Source: a candidate division Zixibacteria bacterium HGW-Zixibacteria-1
GTDB lineage: Bacteria; Zixibacteria; MSB-5A5; GN15; PGXB01
NCBI GenBank assembly: GCA_002838945.1
Contig: PGXB01000008.1
Coordinates: 40,024-104,023 of the forward strand
Length of the DNA stretch: 64,000 nt
Direction of reading: 5' to 3'
The notes under the pieces are model-generated. The model was not told the origin of the DNA. It did no database searches and saw only the letters and a program-made list of their open reading frames with translations. Shown here piece after piece: positions 42,398 to 51,100 of this stretch. How positions within the stretch are numbered: position 1 is the stretch's first letter; each line of letters opens with the position of its first letter. A program made the position numbers and the translations under genes.

Positions 42398-43171
42398 ATG
42401 TCTCATAAAATAGAGCCGTTCAACAGATTAATTGATATAATGGCCATTCTCCGGTCACCCGGAGGCTGTAACTGGGATCGCAAGCAAACGCATGTGTCAC
42501 TGCTGCCATATCTCATCGAGGAAACCTATGAAGTGGTCGAGGCGGTCGAGAGCGGCGATCCTCAGCACCTTCGCGAGGAACTTGGCGACCTGCTTATTCA
42601 AATAATCTTTCACGCACGGATTGCCGAAGAAGCGGGTCATTTTAACATAAATGATGCGATTAATGATATAAATGAGAAACTTATCAACCGCCACCCGCAT
42701 GTTTTCGGCGAAAAGAAAGATCTCAAGCCTCAGGAAGTCCGGGACCAGTGGGAAAAAATCAAAATAGATTCGGGAGAAAAGAAGTCGGTTATCAATGGCA
42801 TTCCGAAATCGGCGCCGGCGCTGGTGAAGGCTTTTCGGTTTGGCGAAAAAGCGGGCGGGGTCGGTTTCGATTGGAACAATCCGTCCGAGGTTCTGGAAAA
42901 GGTTAAGGAAGAGGTCGGCGAGATTGAAGTGGAAATGAATAGCGGCGATGTGGAAAAGCTCGAGCATGAAATCGGCGATGCCCTTTTTGCAATTTCATCG
43001 CTCGCCCGCAAGATGGATATCAATCCGGAACAGGCTCTCAATAAAACGCTGGAGAAATTTCAGAAACGGTTCAACCATATCGAAGCCAAAGTTGCCGAAT
43101 CGGGGAAGAGCTTCGGTGCTTTCACTCTCGAAGAACTTGAAGCATGGTGGCAGGAAGCGAAAGAGGAATAA
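42398..43171 (+). CDS. mazG: Nucleoside triphosphate pyrophosphohydrolase
   Basis: 257 residues with two tandem MazG domains. The first has RSPGGCNWDRKQTHVSLLPYL and EETYEVVEAVES with EELGDLLIQIIFHARI (E-x-x-E-12/28-E-x-x-D metal site); the second has VKEEVGEIEVEMN and LEHEIGDALFAISSLARKM. It cleaves (d)NTPs to monophosphates and pyrophosphate, for house-cleaning or to lower (p)ppGpp. AAGGAAAAATCG precedes the ATG. Divergent from valS. Confidence 0.95.
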   Translation: MSHKIEPFNRLIDIMAILRSPGGCNWDRKQTHVSLLPYLIEETYEVVEAVESGDPQHLREELGDLLIQIIFHARIAEEAGHFNINDAINDINEKLINRHPHVFGEKKDLKPQEVRDQWEKIKIDSGEKKSVINGIPKSAPALVKAFRFGEKAGGVGFDWNNPSEVLEKVKEEVGEIEVEMNSGDVEKLEHEIGDALFAISSLARKMDINPEQALNKTLEKFQKRFNHIEAKVAESGKSFGAFTLEELEAWWQEAKEE

Positions 43172-43235
43172 TATCTTTGACAATCTCCCTTTCCTGTCCT
43201 GGAATTTGATGATAAAATTAATCCCGACTTTTTAA

Positions 43236-43264
43236 TTGACTTCTCAATACTCGTCTGGTAATAT
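43236..43264 (+). promoter_or_regulatory. Promoter of the DUF4412 gene
   Basis: TTGACT (43236-43241), 17 bases, TAATAT (43259-43264). The start would lie near 43271, about 75 bases before ATG 43347. This shows that the longer in-frame ORF start at 43236 is not used. Confidence 0.65.
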
Positions 43265-43346
43265 TCACGGTTGTAAGGCACATGGGTGTGGATATTATCG
43301 AATATATTTTTGCATAATAGAAACCATTAATCAATCAGGAGGAGAA

Positions 43347-44114
43347 ATGAAGGCAAAGGGTTGGACGGTCTTAACCGTTTTAGTAATGCTGCTTGCCCTG
43401 CCGATGTTGGTCAGTGCCGACACGATGATCAAGCAGGTCAATGAAAGAGGCGCCTTTGAGATGATGGGCCAGAAAGTTCCGGCCGGTTCGGACACATCGA
43501 CGATCTGGCTCGGCAAAGGGATGTCGAGAATGGATGAAGGCGATACCGCATCGGTTATTATTATGGCTGAAAAAAATGTCATATACATGATCGATCACAA
43601 AACCAAATCATATGCTGAAGTGCCGCTTGATGCGCTCGGCGATCTCTCGAAAATGGTCGGCGATGATGAAGAGGCCAAGAAACAGATCGAGGCGATGAAG
43701 CCGATGATGGAAATGATGAGGATGAAACTCACAGTGACACCGACCGAGGAAACCCAGAAAATAGGCGACTGGAACTGCACGAAATATAACGTCAAAATGA
43801 CCATGGGTATGGGCGGCGGCTCTGATATTGAATTGTGGGCCACCGAGGATGCCAAAATCGACTATGCCGCTTTCATGGAACTGACCAATTCGTTTAAGGG
43901 AATGATGCCCGGTTATGAGGAAATGATAGAAGAAATGAAAAAAATCAAGGGCATCCCGATTAAAACCCTTAACAAAATGAACATCATGGGTACCGAAGCG
44001 ACCAGTGTTATGCAGATTTTCGAAATTAAGGATATGGCGGCTCCGGCCGGAACTTATGAACTGCCCAAAGAATACACGAAAACAGAGATGGGCATGCCGG
44101 GCATGGGCCGTTGA
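43347..44114 (+). CDS. Secreted DUF4412 protein
   Basis: 255 residues, ATG 43347 preceded by AGGAGG (43338-43343). N-terminal signal peptide (TVLTVLVMLLALPMLVSA). The body fits DUF4412, a periplasmic domain of unknown function: TIWLGKGMSRMDEGDTASVI, then YMIDHKTKSYAEVPL and WNCTKYNV, and a C-terminal methionine-rich stretch (MGMPGMGR). Methionine is abundant throughout (EAMKPMMEMMRMKL). A lone gene with its own promoter and terminator, so probably well expressed. Confidence 0.8.
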   Translation: MKAKGWTVLTVLVMLLALPMLVSADTMIKQVNERGAFEMMGQKVPAGSDTSTIWLGKGMSRMDEGDTASVIIMAEKNVIYMIDHKTKSYAEVPLDALGDLSKMVGDDEEAKKQIEAMKPMMEMMRMKLTVTPTEETQKIGDWNCTKYNVKMTMGMGGGSDIELWATEDAKIDYAAFMELTNSFKGMMPGYEEMIEEMKKIKGIPIKTLNKMNIMGTEATSVMQIFEIKDMAAPAGTYELPKEYTKTEMGMPGMGR

Positions 44115-44139
44115 TTTTATTATAAAATATGATTATTTT

Positions 44140-44168
44140 ACGGGGCGCCATTGTGGCGCCCCGTTTTG
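44140..44168 (+). terminator. Intrinsic terminator of the DUF4412 gene
   Basis: 11-bp perfect stem ACGGGGCGCCA (44140-44150) and TGGCGCCCCGT (44154-44164), three-base loop, then TTTG. Strong G/C stem 25 bases after the stop; short T-run. Confidence 0.85.
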
Positions 44169-44217
44169 TTGAGAGATGGTTTATAATGAATTTGATCGGA
44201 CTCGGATATAGAAACAG

Positions 44218-45027
44218 ATGAATTATATTGTCGCATCGTTGTTCATTATCGCCGGGGCGGCGGTATTCATGCAGGGTTTTCGAACCATGCGCAAGTACCG
44301 CCTGATCAGGGATATCCCGCGCTCGAAAATCAGGTCGATGGCCATGGGGCTGGTGGAAATTCACGGCAATGTCAAAGCGGAACAGATGATCAAGACGCCC
44401 TTTTCCAACAGTGACTGTGTTTACTTCAAGTATGAAATAAAGGAATACAAGCAGAGAACCTCGCGGGACTCGAAAGGGCGGACCCGCACGACTCATGAAT
44501 GGGTGATGATCGCTTCCGGCGACCGGCGCATTCCCTTTTTTGCCGAGGATGATACCGGATCGGTGTATGTCGATCCGGACGGGGCCGAGTTTACGGTCGA
44601 TGTCCGCAAAGCATTCTATCAGAAAGAGGGTATGTTCGAGGGAATATCGAATCTTATCGATACGCTGAGGAATATCGGAAATTTCGACCGGCTGCCCGAT
44701 AATATATCGGAACTGAATCTTTCGCCGATCGAACCGGGCCGGAAATTCACCTTCGGGAGCCGGGTCGGGGACAGGAAATATTATGAATATTTTATGACCG
44801 ACAAGGATAATTTGTTTATAATGGGGACGGCGGCTAACAGCCCCGATGCCCCTGATAAGGTCCTGATAAAAAAGGGGGAAAACGAACCGACGTACATGAT
44901 TTCGGATAAGAGTGAAAACGAGATGCTTCGTTCGCTCAGGGGGAAAATGATTCTGACCTTTGCCCTGGGCGGCGGGACATTTATTGCCGGGGTGCTGGTG
45001 ACTCTGCACTTTGCCGGCGTCATATAA
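44218..45027 (+). CDS. GIDE-domain membrane protein (MUL1-like), LemA partner
   Basis: 269 residues with a transmembrane helix at each end (YIVASLFIIAGAAVFMQGF and LTFALGGGTFIAGVLVTLHF). The middle follows the GIDE domain: SMAMGLVEIHGNVKAEQMIKTPFS, CVYFKYEIKEYKQ, a basic loop (RTSRDSKGRTRTTHEW) and FFAEDDTGSVYVDPDGAEF. In eukaryotic MUL1 this domain precedes a RING finger, absent here. Bacterial copies are typically encoded next to lemA, as here (14 bases apart). Function is unknown. An 11-codon ORF at 44186-44221 overlaps its start, which could be a leader peptide. Confidence 0.8.
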   Translation: MNYIVASLFIIAGAAVFMQGFRTMRKYRLIRDIPRSKIRSMAMGLVEIHGNVKAEQMIKTPFSNSDCVYFKYEIKEYKQRTSRDSKGRTRTTHEWVMIASGDRRIPFFAEDDTGSVYVDPDGAEFTVDVRKAFYQKEGMFEGISNLIDTLRNIGNFDRLPDNISELNLSPIEPGRKFTFGSRVGDRKYYEYFMTDKDNLFIMGTAANSPDAPDKVLIKKGENEPTYMISDKSENEMLRSLRGKMILTFALGGGTFIAGVLVTLHFAGVI

Positions 45028-45040
45028 AGGAGGTGTCTTG

Positions 45041-45610
45041 ATGGGAGCAGTCCTGATTGGAATATTCCTTGCACTGGGTCTGATAATCATCATCCTGATC
45101 GGCTATTTTATTTCGATTTACAACAGCCTGGTCAGGCTGAAAAACAACATCGAAAAGGCCTGGAGCAATATTGATGTCCTTCTGAAACAGCGTCATGATG
45201 AACTGACCAAACTTCTCGAGACGGTCAAGGGATACATGAAATACGAGGAGCGGGTTCTCAAGGAAGTGACGGCGGCACGCACCGCTTTCCTCAATGCCGG
45301 GACGGTGGGGGAGAAGGCGGCCGCTGACAATATGATGAGCGGGGCGCTCAAGTCGCTTTTTGCAGTGGCCGAGAATTATCCCGACCTTAAGGCCAGCCAG
45401 AGTTTTGTGCAGTTCCAGTCGCGGATCAGTGAGATCGAAGACCAGATCGCCGACCGACGCGAGTTCTATAACGATTCGGTTAACACTTTCAATATTCGCA
45501 TCGAGCAGATCCCGGATATGTTTGTCGCTCGGATGCTCGGATACACGCGCCGCGAGTTGTTTAAAGTGGCCGAATCGGACCGCGCGGATGTGGAGATGAA
45601 GTTCGAGTAA
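45041..45610 (+). CDS. lemA: LemA family protein
   Basis: 189 residues. ATG 45041 has a perfect AAGGAGGT (45027-45034) six bases upstream. N-terminal transmembrane helix (VLIGIFLALGLIIIILIGYF), followed by YNSLVRLKNNIEKAWSNIDVLLKQRHDEL, the LemA signature, and a four-helix coiled bundle with ENYPDLKASQSFVQFQSRISE. The C-terminus lacks the extra hydrophobic tail of longer homologues. The role is unclear in general; LemA proteins may sense or interact with envelope proteins. Confidence 0.93.
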   Translation: MGAVLIGIFLALGLIIIILIGYFISIYNSLVRLKNNIEKAWSNIDVLLKQRHDELTKLLETVKGYMKYEERVLKEVTAARTAFLNAGTVGEKAAADNMMSGALKSLFAVAENYPDLKASQSFVQFQSRISEIEDQIADRREFYNDSVNTFNIRIEQIPDMFVARMLGYTRRELFKVAESDRADVEMKFE

Positions 45611-45718
45611 GAGAGCGGTGTTTCGACAAATCATATTATTATTCCCAAAGTGATCGGCGGGCGCTCCTGACATTTTAAAAGCTATCTTTTGACAATTATG
45701 TATGGCATTATGTAACAA

Positions 45719-45740
45719 ATTTACCATCAAAATGATGTAG
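45719..45740 (+). repeat. Repeat copy A, CATCA-N3-TGATG core
   Basis: TTTACCATCAAAATGATGTAG. The centre is a palindrome (CATCA, AAA, TGATG). It shares TACCATCAAA with copies B (45953-46008) and C (48825-48874, inverted), and is followed by GTTTTTTACGG, as copy B is by GTTTTTGCGGG. Confidence 0.5.
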
Positions 45741-45952
45741 TCAGCGTTTTTTACGGAGACAAAAATTCCTTGTAATTTTATTCCTGCCTTTTGCTTACAC
45801 GAAATTGGCTTTGTTTTTGCTTTTTTAAATAAATTGAATATCCATTCCCCGGCGAAAAATCGAAAGAAGAAGTTCCGCCCCAAACAAGTTTGGCGCGGCC
45901 ACCCCTTCGCGCACAATTTTGACGAACCGATAGCCATAATTATATCAATGTC

Positions 45953-46008
45953 CTCTATAATACCCCCTGATGACCATTTTACCATCAAAGTGATGTGGTT
46001 TTTGCGGG
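45953..46008 (+). repeat. Repeat copy B, left flank of the metallopeptidase gene
   Basis: Starts CTCTATAATACCCCC (45953-45967), eight bases, then ATTTTACCATCAAAGT (45976-45991), ending GTTTTTGCGGG. An inverted near-copy (C) lies beyond the far end of the gene: CTCTATAGTACCCCC (14 of 15 matching) and ATTTTGCCATCAAAGT (15 of 16). Confidence 0.6.
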
Positions 46009-46292
46009 AGATAAGGCTTAAGAAACCATGAGCCGAGCTCCGGGCTACGCCCGGCCGCCAGGCATATCCTACTTTATTCGTCTTGTTTTATCAGCAGAGA
46101 AACGGGTTGATCTAAAAAGTAAGCCTGGTAGCTATTGCAATTTGGGCATGAAATATTATATTGTCGTGGACTCCGGAGAATATACTTCCTTGTGTCGGCA
46201 TCAGGATTCAGTTATTTTTTACGCTTTCTGTGAATATGGGAAGTTTATATGTGATGCGGTGTATAAAAAAAGGAAGGAGGTGAGGCCAATCT

Positions 46293-46337
46293 ATGGAAAA
46301 ATCCGGCTATTTTCACATTAAAACTAACAGGAGGTGA
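46293..46337 (+). CDS. Possible 14-codon leader peptide
   Basis: ATG 46293 opens 14 codons (MEKSGYFHIKTNRR) and stops at TGA 46335. AGGAGG at 46275-46280 precedes it by 12 bases, somewhat long. Its stop overlaps the AGGAGGTGAT ribosome-binding site of the metallopeptidase gene, so translating ribosomes would end on that site. This is the geometry of translational coupling. It could also be chance. Confidence 0.35.
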   Translation: MEKSGYFHIKTNRR

Positions 46338-46343
46338 TTTGAA

Positions 46344-48647
46344 ATGAAAAAGACAGCATTGATATTTGCGCTTGCTTTCTTATCTGAGTTACTCAGTCTT
46401 GCCGCTTATGGCGGCCAAGAGGGTTTTTTTGAGTTTACGGCGGACTGCAATATCCAGATTATAGGTGAGCCTAAATTGCACGAGGCTTTCGAAGCCGTCT
46501 TTACAATTATTCCACAACATGATCTCATACATACCATGGGAATACCCGATACGCTTACTTTAAAATGTTCCGAAGGCGTAAAATTTATCGAAGGTGATAC
46601 TCTCTGGACGGGATTCCTGCAACGCGATAAAAGGTATACACTCCGAGCTCGCTTTGTTGTTGATACCACTATACTCTTTCAAATAAGAGGGGCAGCGACA
46701 GCGATGCAGGCGATAGGAATTCTTGCTCATCCGCGCGGTACAGAGGACATGGGGGTGAAAGCGTCAAAGCGCGCAAATAGTCCCTATTATGACTTTACCA
46801 TTCATACGAAATCCATTGAGTCAAATATATCTTATTATAATGAAGATAGTACTCTTATTATAAGTCCTGTGACAATCAAGGAACTCGGTCCGCCACCCAC
46901 CATTGCTGAGTCGCAAAAACTAAGGATTGAGCAATTCGAGGTCTGCAAAAATACCGGTAATTATTTTAAGCAGACCGCGCCCCAAAATGATACAAATTAC
47001 ATATATATAAACCAAAATGGTATTTACAGGCTGGATACACTTTTCGTGCATCCGGTAAAGAAGAATATTTTGTTATTTGAGGGGAATAGCAACGCGATAC
47101 GCAAGCAATTCAAAGAAAGACTACCTCTTAATAAGATTAATGACTCAATCTATTTAATCGATATGCAAGATGAGTTACCGGAAAACATCGAAATATTCCT
47201 ATTAGATACTACAATTTCAATTCCCATTAAAATGATATCTGTATATACGATTTGCGGGGAAGCCAGTTATGTTGACAATGGCAGCAACATAGACCCCTGC
47301 GAACAAATAACGGTCGCAATATATTACTGCAATGATGATAATTGCGATTCATATGAATATATCGACTATACTGTAACCGATTATCAAGGTGGATTTTGTT
47401 TTATTGCAGATCAACCAGTTATTTTAATCTCATTATGGTCCGATAACTCTGCTACAACGATCGCATATGCTGAGGACCACGACCTTTCGATCGGAGACCT
47501 CCTCAAATATTACAATCACACCATCATATGCAGAAATTATGGCTATATAGACGCTGTAATCCCCCCTGAATATCTCCGAATTAATAATTTAGATATTGCA
47601 GGTGCCTATAATATATTGAACTGCATTCGACAGGGTTGTTCGTTTCTCGAAGGCAATATGGGTCTTATTCCACCACTGAAAAATATAATAGTCTGGGATG
47701 TACTGGATAATACAAGGACGACAAGCTCATTTGGTGGTTTCAGCGTGGATGGTATTCCAGGTATCTATATTGCAAGCAAAACGGGTTATGATTTAAATTG
47801 GGATGAATGGGATAATGCGGTAATATTGCATGAGTATGGACATTATGTCATGTACACTTATATGGAGAGACCACCGGAGACGGGCGGAAGCTGGAATTAT
47901 CTTATTCCCCAATCCGGCAAAAATAATCTTCAGTTATCAATTTCGGAAGGCTGGGCGAATTTGCATTCCGCACTTGTCAGAAATAATCCTATTTTTATTA
48001 ATACCACTTATAATGATCCCCAGTGGATAGTGCATAATTATGAAACGTCTGTCCCGGATCCGGCCTATTATTCAAGTTCCTGGGATTACCCCGCGAACCC
48101 GCCGTGGCAGACAACGCCCCAATGGGAAGGCGCCTCAGTTCCTGGGAGTATCAATGTGGCACTATGGGATTTATATGATGTTTTGGATGATGACAACTAC
48201 CGTATCGGCTCAACTATTTGGGGGCATAACAATGATCATAACTCTTCTTCTTACTGGCGGGGAACAGATGCCATGTGGGATGTCTTGACCAATTACGACC
48301 CTCAACCGGACAATCCCGATCATGATTATTGCTGGAATATCTATGAATTTATTCATGGCTGGCGCACATTTGGCTACCCGGTGGACTCGACCTTTGTCAA
48401 TATTTATGAAGCTCATGGGATATCGGTTTTCCAGCCGGGTGATGCGAACGATAATGACGCATTAAATATTCTCGATATTGTATTTATCATAAATTATTTA
48501 TACAAGAGCGGCCCTGAGCCACCGCATATGTCCGCGGCCGACACGAATGTCGACTGCTTGCTAAATATTTTGGATATTACTTACTTGTCTAATTATTTTT
48601 ATAATGGCGGCCCGGCTCCACTGGTCGGCTGCTTCAATTATTACTGA
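46344..48647 (+). CDS. Secreted zinc metallopeptidase with dockerin-like repeats
   Basis: 767 residues. AGGAGGTGAT precedes ATG 46344. Signal peptide (ALIFALAFLSELLSLAAYGG). A long N-terminal region (about 30-440) of unknown fold includes a segment near residue 310-360 resembling a carboxypeptidase-regulatory-like beta domain (CEQITVAIYYCNDDNCD, YQGGFCF). The catalytic site is His496-Glu-Tyr-Gly-His500 (ILHEYGHYVMY) with a probable third ligand Glu535 in SEGWANLHSA, the gluzincin pattern. The tail has two dockerin-like repeats (GDANDNDALNILDIVFIIN, DTNVDCLLNILDITYLSN). No T9SS sorting domain, so export is by another route or the dockerin acts as anchor. A/T-richer than the neighbouring genes. 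Confidence 0.8.
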   Translation: MKKTALIFALAFLSELLSLAAYGGQEGFFEFTADCNIQIIGEPKLHEAFEAVFTIIPQHDLIHTMGIPDTLTLKCSEGVKFIEGDTLWTGFLQRDKRYTLRARFVVDTTILFQIRGAATAMQAIGILAHPRGTEDMGVKASKRANSPYYDFTIHTKSIESNISYYNEDSTLIISPVTIKELGPPPTIAESQKLRIEQFEVCKNTGNYFKQTAPQNDTNYIYINQNGIYRLDTLFVHPVKKNILLFEGNSNAIRKQFKERLPLNKINDSIYLIDMQDELPENIEIFLLDTTISIPIKMISVYTICGEASYVDNGSNIDPCEQITVAIYYCNDDNCDSYEYIDYTVTDYQGGFCFIADQPVILISLWSDNSATTIAYAEDHDLSIGDLLKYYNHTIICRNYGYIDAVIPPEYLRINNLDIAGAYNILNCIRQGCSFLEGNMGLIPPLKNIIVWDVLDNTRTTSSFGGFSVDGIPGIYIASKTGYDLNWDEWDNAVILHEYGHYVMYTYMERPPETGGSWNYLIPQSGKNNLQLSISEGWANLHSALVRNNPIFINTTYNDPQWIVHNYETSVPDPAYYSSSWDYPANPPWQTTPQWEGASVPGSINVALWDLYDVLDDDNYRIGSTIWGHNNDHNSSSYWRGTDAMWDVLTNYDPQPDNPDHDYCWNIYEFIHGWRTFGYPVDSTFVNIYEAHGISVFQPGDANDNDALNILDIVFIINYLYKSGPEPPHMSAADTNVDCLLNILDITYLSNYFYNGGPAPLVGCFNYY

Positions 48648-48824
48648 TTAATTATTTCCTGAACCCCTGACAATCAACAATCGTTTTTTTCAACGCCAGC
48701 TTTGGCGAGGTTCCCTTTTATTCATGTTCGCGTCGAGGTTTCTGATTTATTTAGCTTCACTCCTGCTATGGAAAATATCTTCGGGCTCCTGCTATTCCAA
48801 TTTTCTAAACATTTCGGTACCTGT

Positions 48825-48874
48825 AAAAACACCCCTACTTTGATGGCAAAATTGCCCACGGGGGTACTATAGAG
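48825..48874 (-). repeat. Repeat copy C, inverted right flank of the metallopeptidase gene
   Basis: Read on the minus strand: CTCTATAGTACCCCC (48860-48874), seven bases, ATTTTGCCATCAAAGT (48837-48852), then GGGGTGTTTTT (48825-48835). Near-identical in order and spacing to copy B. Copies B and C bracket 2.9 kb holding one gene. Confidence 0.6.
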
Positions 48875-48934
48875 TGGTATCTACAAGATTCCTGCGGGGA
48901 CGCACCCACGTGTGGGGCCGGCTTGAAAAAGTAA

Positions 48935-48956
48935 AGGCCGACGCATTGGTCGGCCT
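48935..48956 (-). terminator. Terminator of the polyamine operon
   Basis: Stem AGGCCGAC (48935-48942) and GTCGGCCT (48949-48956), six-base loop. On the minus strand TTTACTTTTT follows. It lies 27 bases after the speE stop. Confidence 0.8.
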
Positions 48957-48982
48957 GCATAATTACTGTAATATTTCCCGTG

Positions 48983-49873
48983 CTATTCTTTTATCAACTG
49001 CTTGACATATTCTGGGAGCAGGAAGGAGCCGAGGTGTACTTCGGCGTTGTAATAGTTGTTCTTCAGTTTCAGCTTTTTGTATCGCACGGCATCGAAGTCA
49101 TCGATCGGGTCATATTTCCGCGAACAGAAGGCGAACGACCAGTAGGATGACGGGTATATCGGTACATGGGCGGTGTACATCCGTACGATTGGAAAAATCC
49201 CGCGCAGATTCTTGTACATCTGCTGCACCGTCACCGGATTGTAGTACGGCGATTCGGACTGCGCCACCATGATACCATCGCTGGTCAAACAGTCGAAGAC
49301 TTTGCGGTGGAATTTCTTCTGGAACAGTTCCGCCGCCGGGCCGACCGGGTCGGAGAGATCAAGCAGGATAATATCATATTTATCTCTGGAATTGTTAATG
49401 AAATCCTTGCCGTCCTGGAAAACCAGCCGGGCGCGTTTGTCCTTGAATCCTGGCGCCAGTTTCGGGAAATGCTTTTGGCTTATCTCGACGACCATCCGGT
49501 CGATTTCGCACATGGTGGCTTTTTTGACTTCGGAATGTTTCAATACATTAGTCAGCGCGCCCCCGTCACCGCCGCCGATAATCAGCACGTTGTCGGGTTT
49601 CGGATGCGTGAACAGCGGCACATGCGTGAGCATTTCGTTGTATGAATTGAGATCTTTGTCGGCCACCATGATCGAGCCGTACAGCACGAGCATCTTGCCG
49701 AAATCTTCGGTTTCAAGAATGTCGATGCGCTGAAATTTAGACTGGGTCGATTCGACCAGGCGCTTGATTTTGACGGTCAGGCCGCTTTTGCCCTCATGCA
49801 ATTCGGTAAACCAGACATTCCAGAGGTCCTCCATCGAGGATTCAATAATATAGTTTTCGGAATCCTTTGCCAT
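48983..49873 (-). CDS. speE: Spermidine synthase (aminopropyltransferase)
   Basis: 296 residues. N-terminal strand domain (LWNVWFTELHEGKSGLTVKI) and Rossmann fold with VLIIGGGDGGALTNVLKH, EIDRMVVEISQKHFP, and the catalytic-site LLDLSDPVGPAAELF; YYNPVTVQQMYKNL and SSYWSFAFCS are typical. The Asp in LLDLSDP is the catalytic acid. Start ATG 49873 has AGGA nine bases away; TTG 49927 would add 18 basic residues and overlap the upstream gene. Transfers aminopropyl from decarboxylated AdoMet made by SpeD. Product may be spermidine or carboxy analogues. Confidence 0.92.
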   Translation of the reverse strand: MAKDSENYIIESSMEDLWNVWFTELHEGKSGLTVKIKRLVESTQSKFQRIDILETEDFGKMLVLYGSIMVADKDLNSYNEMLTHVPLFTHPKPDNVLIIGGGDGGALTNVLKHSEVKKATMCEIDRMVVEISQKHFPKLAPGFKDKRARLVFQDGKDFINNSRDKYDIILLDLSDPVGPAAELFQKKFHRKVFDCLTSDGIMVAQSESPYYNPVTVQQMYKNLRGIFPIVRMYTAHVPIYPSSYWSFAFCSRKYDPIDDFDAVRYKKLKLKNNYYNAEVHLGSFLLPEYVKQLIKE

Positions 49874-49913
49874 GCTTTTTTTCCTGGCCGGTACCCGTTT
49901 GCCCCGCTTGCTG

Positions 49914-51077
49914 TTATTCAACGACAATGTATTCCGCCTTTCTCAAGCTGTTGAAAGTTGACGCCGACACCGAACAATATGCCCCCATGGCCGGAAAGAG
50001 CAAAAGATTGCCCAGTTCCAAAGGCGGCAGCAGGATGTTATCATAGATAACATCGAATGAATCGCAGGTCGGGCCGGCCAGAACCGAATCTCTCCAGACG
50101 GTGTTGCGATTGGTGAAAACCTGGTATTGGCAATGATCATACAGCCGCCCCGAAAACGAGCCATAGAGCCCATCATCGAGAAAATACCATGATTTCCCGG
50201 ACCGGTTCGATTTCCCGATAATCGAAGCGACCAATGTTACCGCCGGGGCCGAGATAAACCTTCCCGGTTCGCAGGCGATGATGATATCGGGATCGATGTT
50301 GTCGGCCAGGGCCTGCTTGATCGGCGCGCAAAAGATTTCGATGGAGGGAACCGCATCGGTGTATTGCACCGGGAAACCGCCTCCGATATCAAGCATTATT
50401 GTATCAAAGCCGTGATTTTTCAGTTCGGTAATCATCGAGCCGGCCATTTTGACCGCTCTCACATAGACGCTGTTGTCAACACACTGGCTGCCGACATGGA
50501 AAGTCATGCCGTAATAATTCAGGCCGTATCGTCTGATTTTCTCGGCCAGACCGAGCGCCTCATCGGGCTCACAGCCGAATTTATAGGAGAGGTCGACGAC
50601 GGCGCTGCTGTCGGCGACCTTGAAGCGAATCAGGAGCCGCACCTTATCGGCGTACGGAATAAATTTGTCGATTTCGTGGGAATTATCGATGACAAAGGTA
50701 TTGGCCCCGGCTTTGACCGCATTTTCTATTTCAAGCGGTGATTTTATCGGATGCGAATGGATGCATTTATCCGCATGGCCGCCGGCTTCGACCGCCTGTT
50801 GCAGTTCGCTGAAAGAGGCGACATCAAAGTTGTGTCCGGCAGCGGCGACTTCTTCCAGAATGGCCGGGTGGTTGTTGGATTTTACGGCATAGCAGATGGC
50901 CGCGCCGGGAAGTGCCGCGGCAAGATCAGCCAGGTTTTTTCTAATTGCGGAACGGCTGAGAATCAAGAACGGCGTCTTCAGATTCTGACTGCCGATCATT
51001 TCCGTCACCTGAGTAAAATCGCTTTTCCTGAGCCTGTGTGCGCGGCTAGGCTTGCGAATGTCGATGGCCTTAATCAT
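49914..51077 (-). CDS. Ornithine/lysine decarboxylase, alanine-racemase fold
   Basis: 387 residues, PLP-dependent fold type III decarboxylase like eukaryotic ODC. PLP lysine in CYAVKSNNHP, DVASFSELQ, HVGSQ, LDIGGGFP, EPGRF (phosphate binding), and the active-site Cys-Asp in GPTCDSFDVI with MGAYCSVSASTFN. The GPTCDSFD motif fits ornithine or lysine; which one cannot be decided without the specificity loop. Encoded between speD and speE, so it supplies putrescine or cadaverine. ATG 51077 is preferred over GTG 51089. Confidence 0.9.
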   Translation of the reverse strand: MIKAIDIRKPSRAHRLRKSDFTQVTEMIGSQNLKTPFLILSRSAIRKNLADLAAALPGAAICYAVKSNNHPAILEEVAAAGHNFDVASFSELQQAVEAGGHADKCIHSHPIKSPLEIENAVKAGANTFVIDNSHEIDKFIPYADKVRLLIRFKVADSSAVVDLSYKFGCEPDEALGLAEKIRRYGLNYYGMTFHVGSQCVDNSVYVRAVKMAGSMITELKNHGFDTIMLDIGGGFPVQYTDAVPSIEIFCAPIKQALADNIDPDIIIACEPGRFISAPAVTLVASIIGKSNRSGKSWYFLDDGLYGSFSGRLYDHCQYQVFTNRNTVWRDSVLAGPTCDSFDVIYDNILLPPLELGNLLLFPAMGAYCSVSASTFNSLRKAEYIVVE

Positions 51078-51100
51078 GGCACACCCCACTTTTTCGAGGA

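Larger units (their letters stand above)
45611..46292. other. Long intergenic region with repeats and a lone promoter
   Basis: 682 bases with no convincing gene (short frames at 45834-46031 and 46028-46321 lack family likeness and ribosome-binding sites). It holds: TTGACA (45689-45694) with TAACAA 18 bases on (45713-45718), a possible promoter; a hairpin CCGC-C-CCAAAC / GTTTGG-C-GCGG (45875-45898); and two copies of a repeat described separately. The leader of the metallopeptidase gene must start somewhere in here. Confidence 0.5.

Noticed and set aside
44026..45093. 355-codon minus-strand frame over the GIDE gene
   Set aside because: It overlaps two supported genes and the terminator at 44140, and has no recognisable motif.
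45020..45988. 322-codon minus-strand frame over lemA
   Set aside because: LemA is certain on the plus strand with a perfect AAGGAGGT; the antisense frame shows no domain.
46028..46321. 97-codon frame upstream of the metallopeptidase
   Set aside because: No ribosome-binding site, low-complexity content, and it runs through the leader and leader-peptide region.
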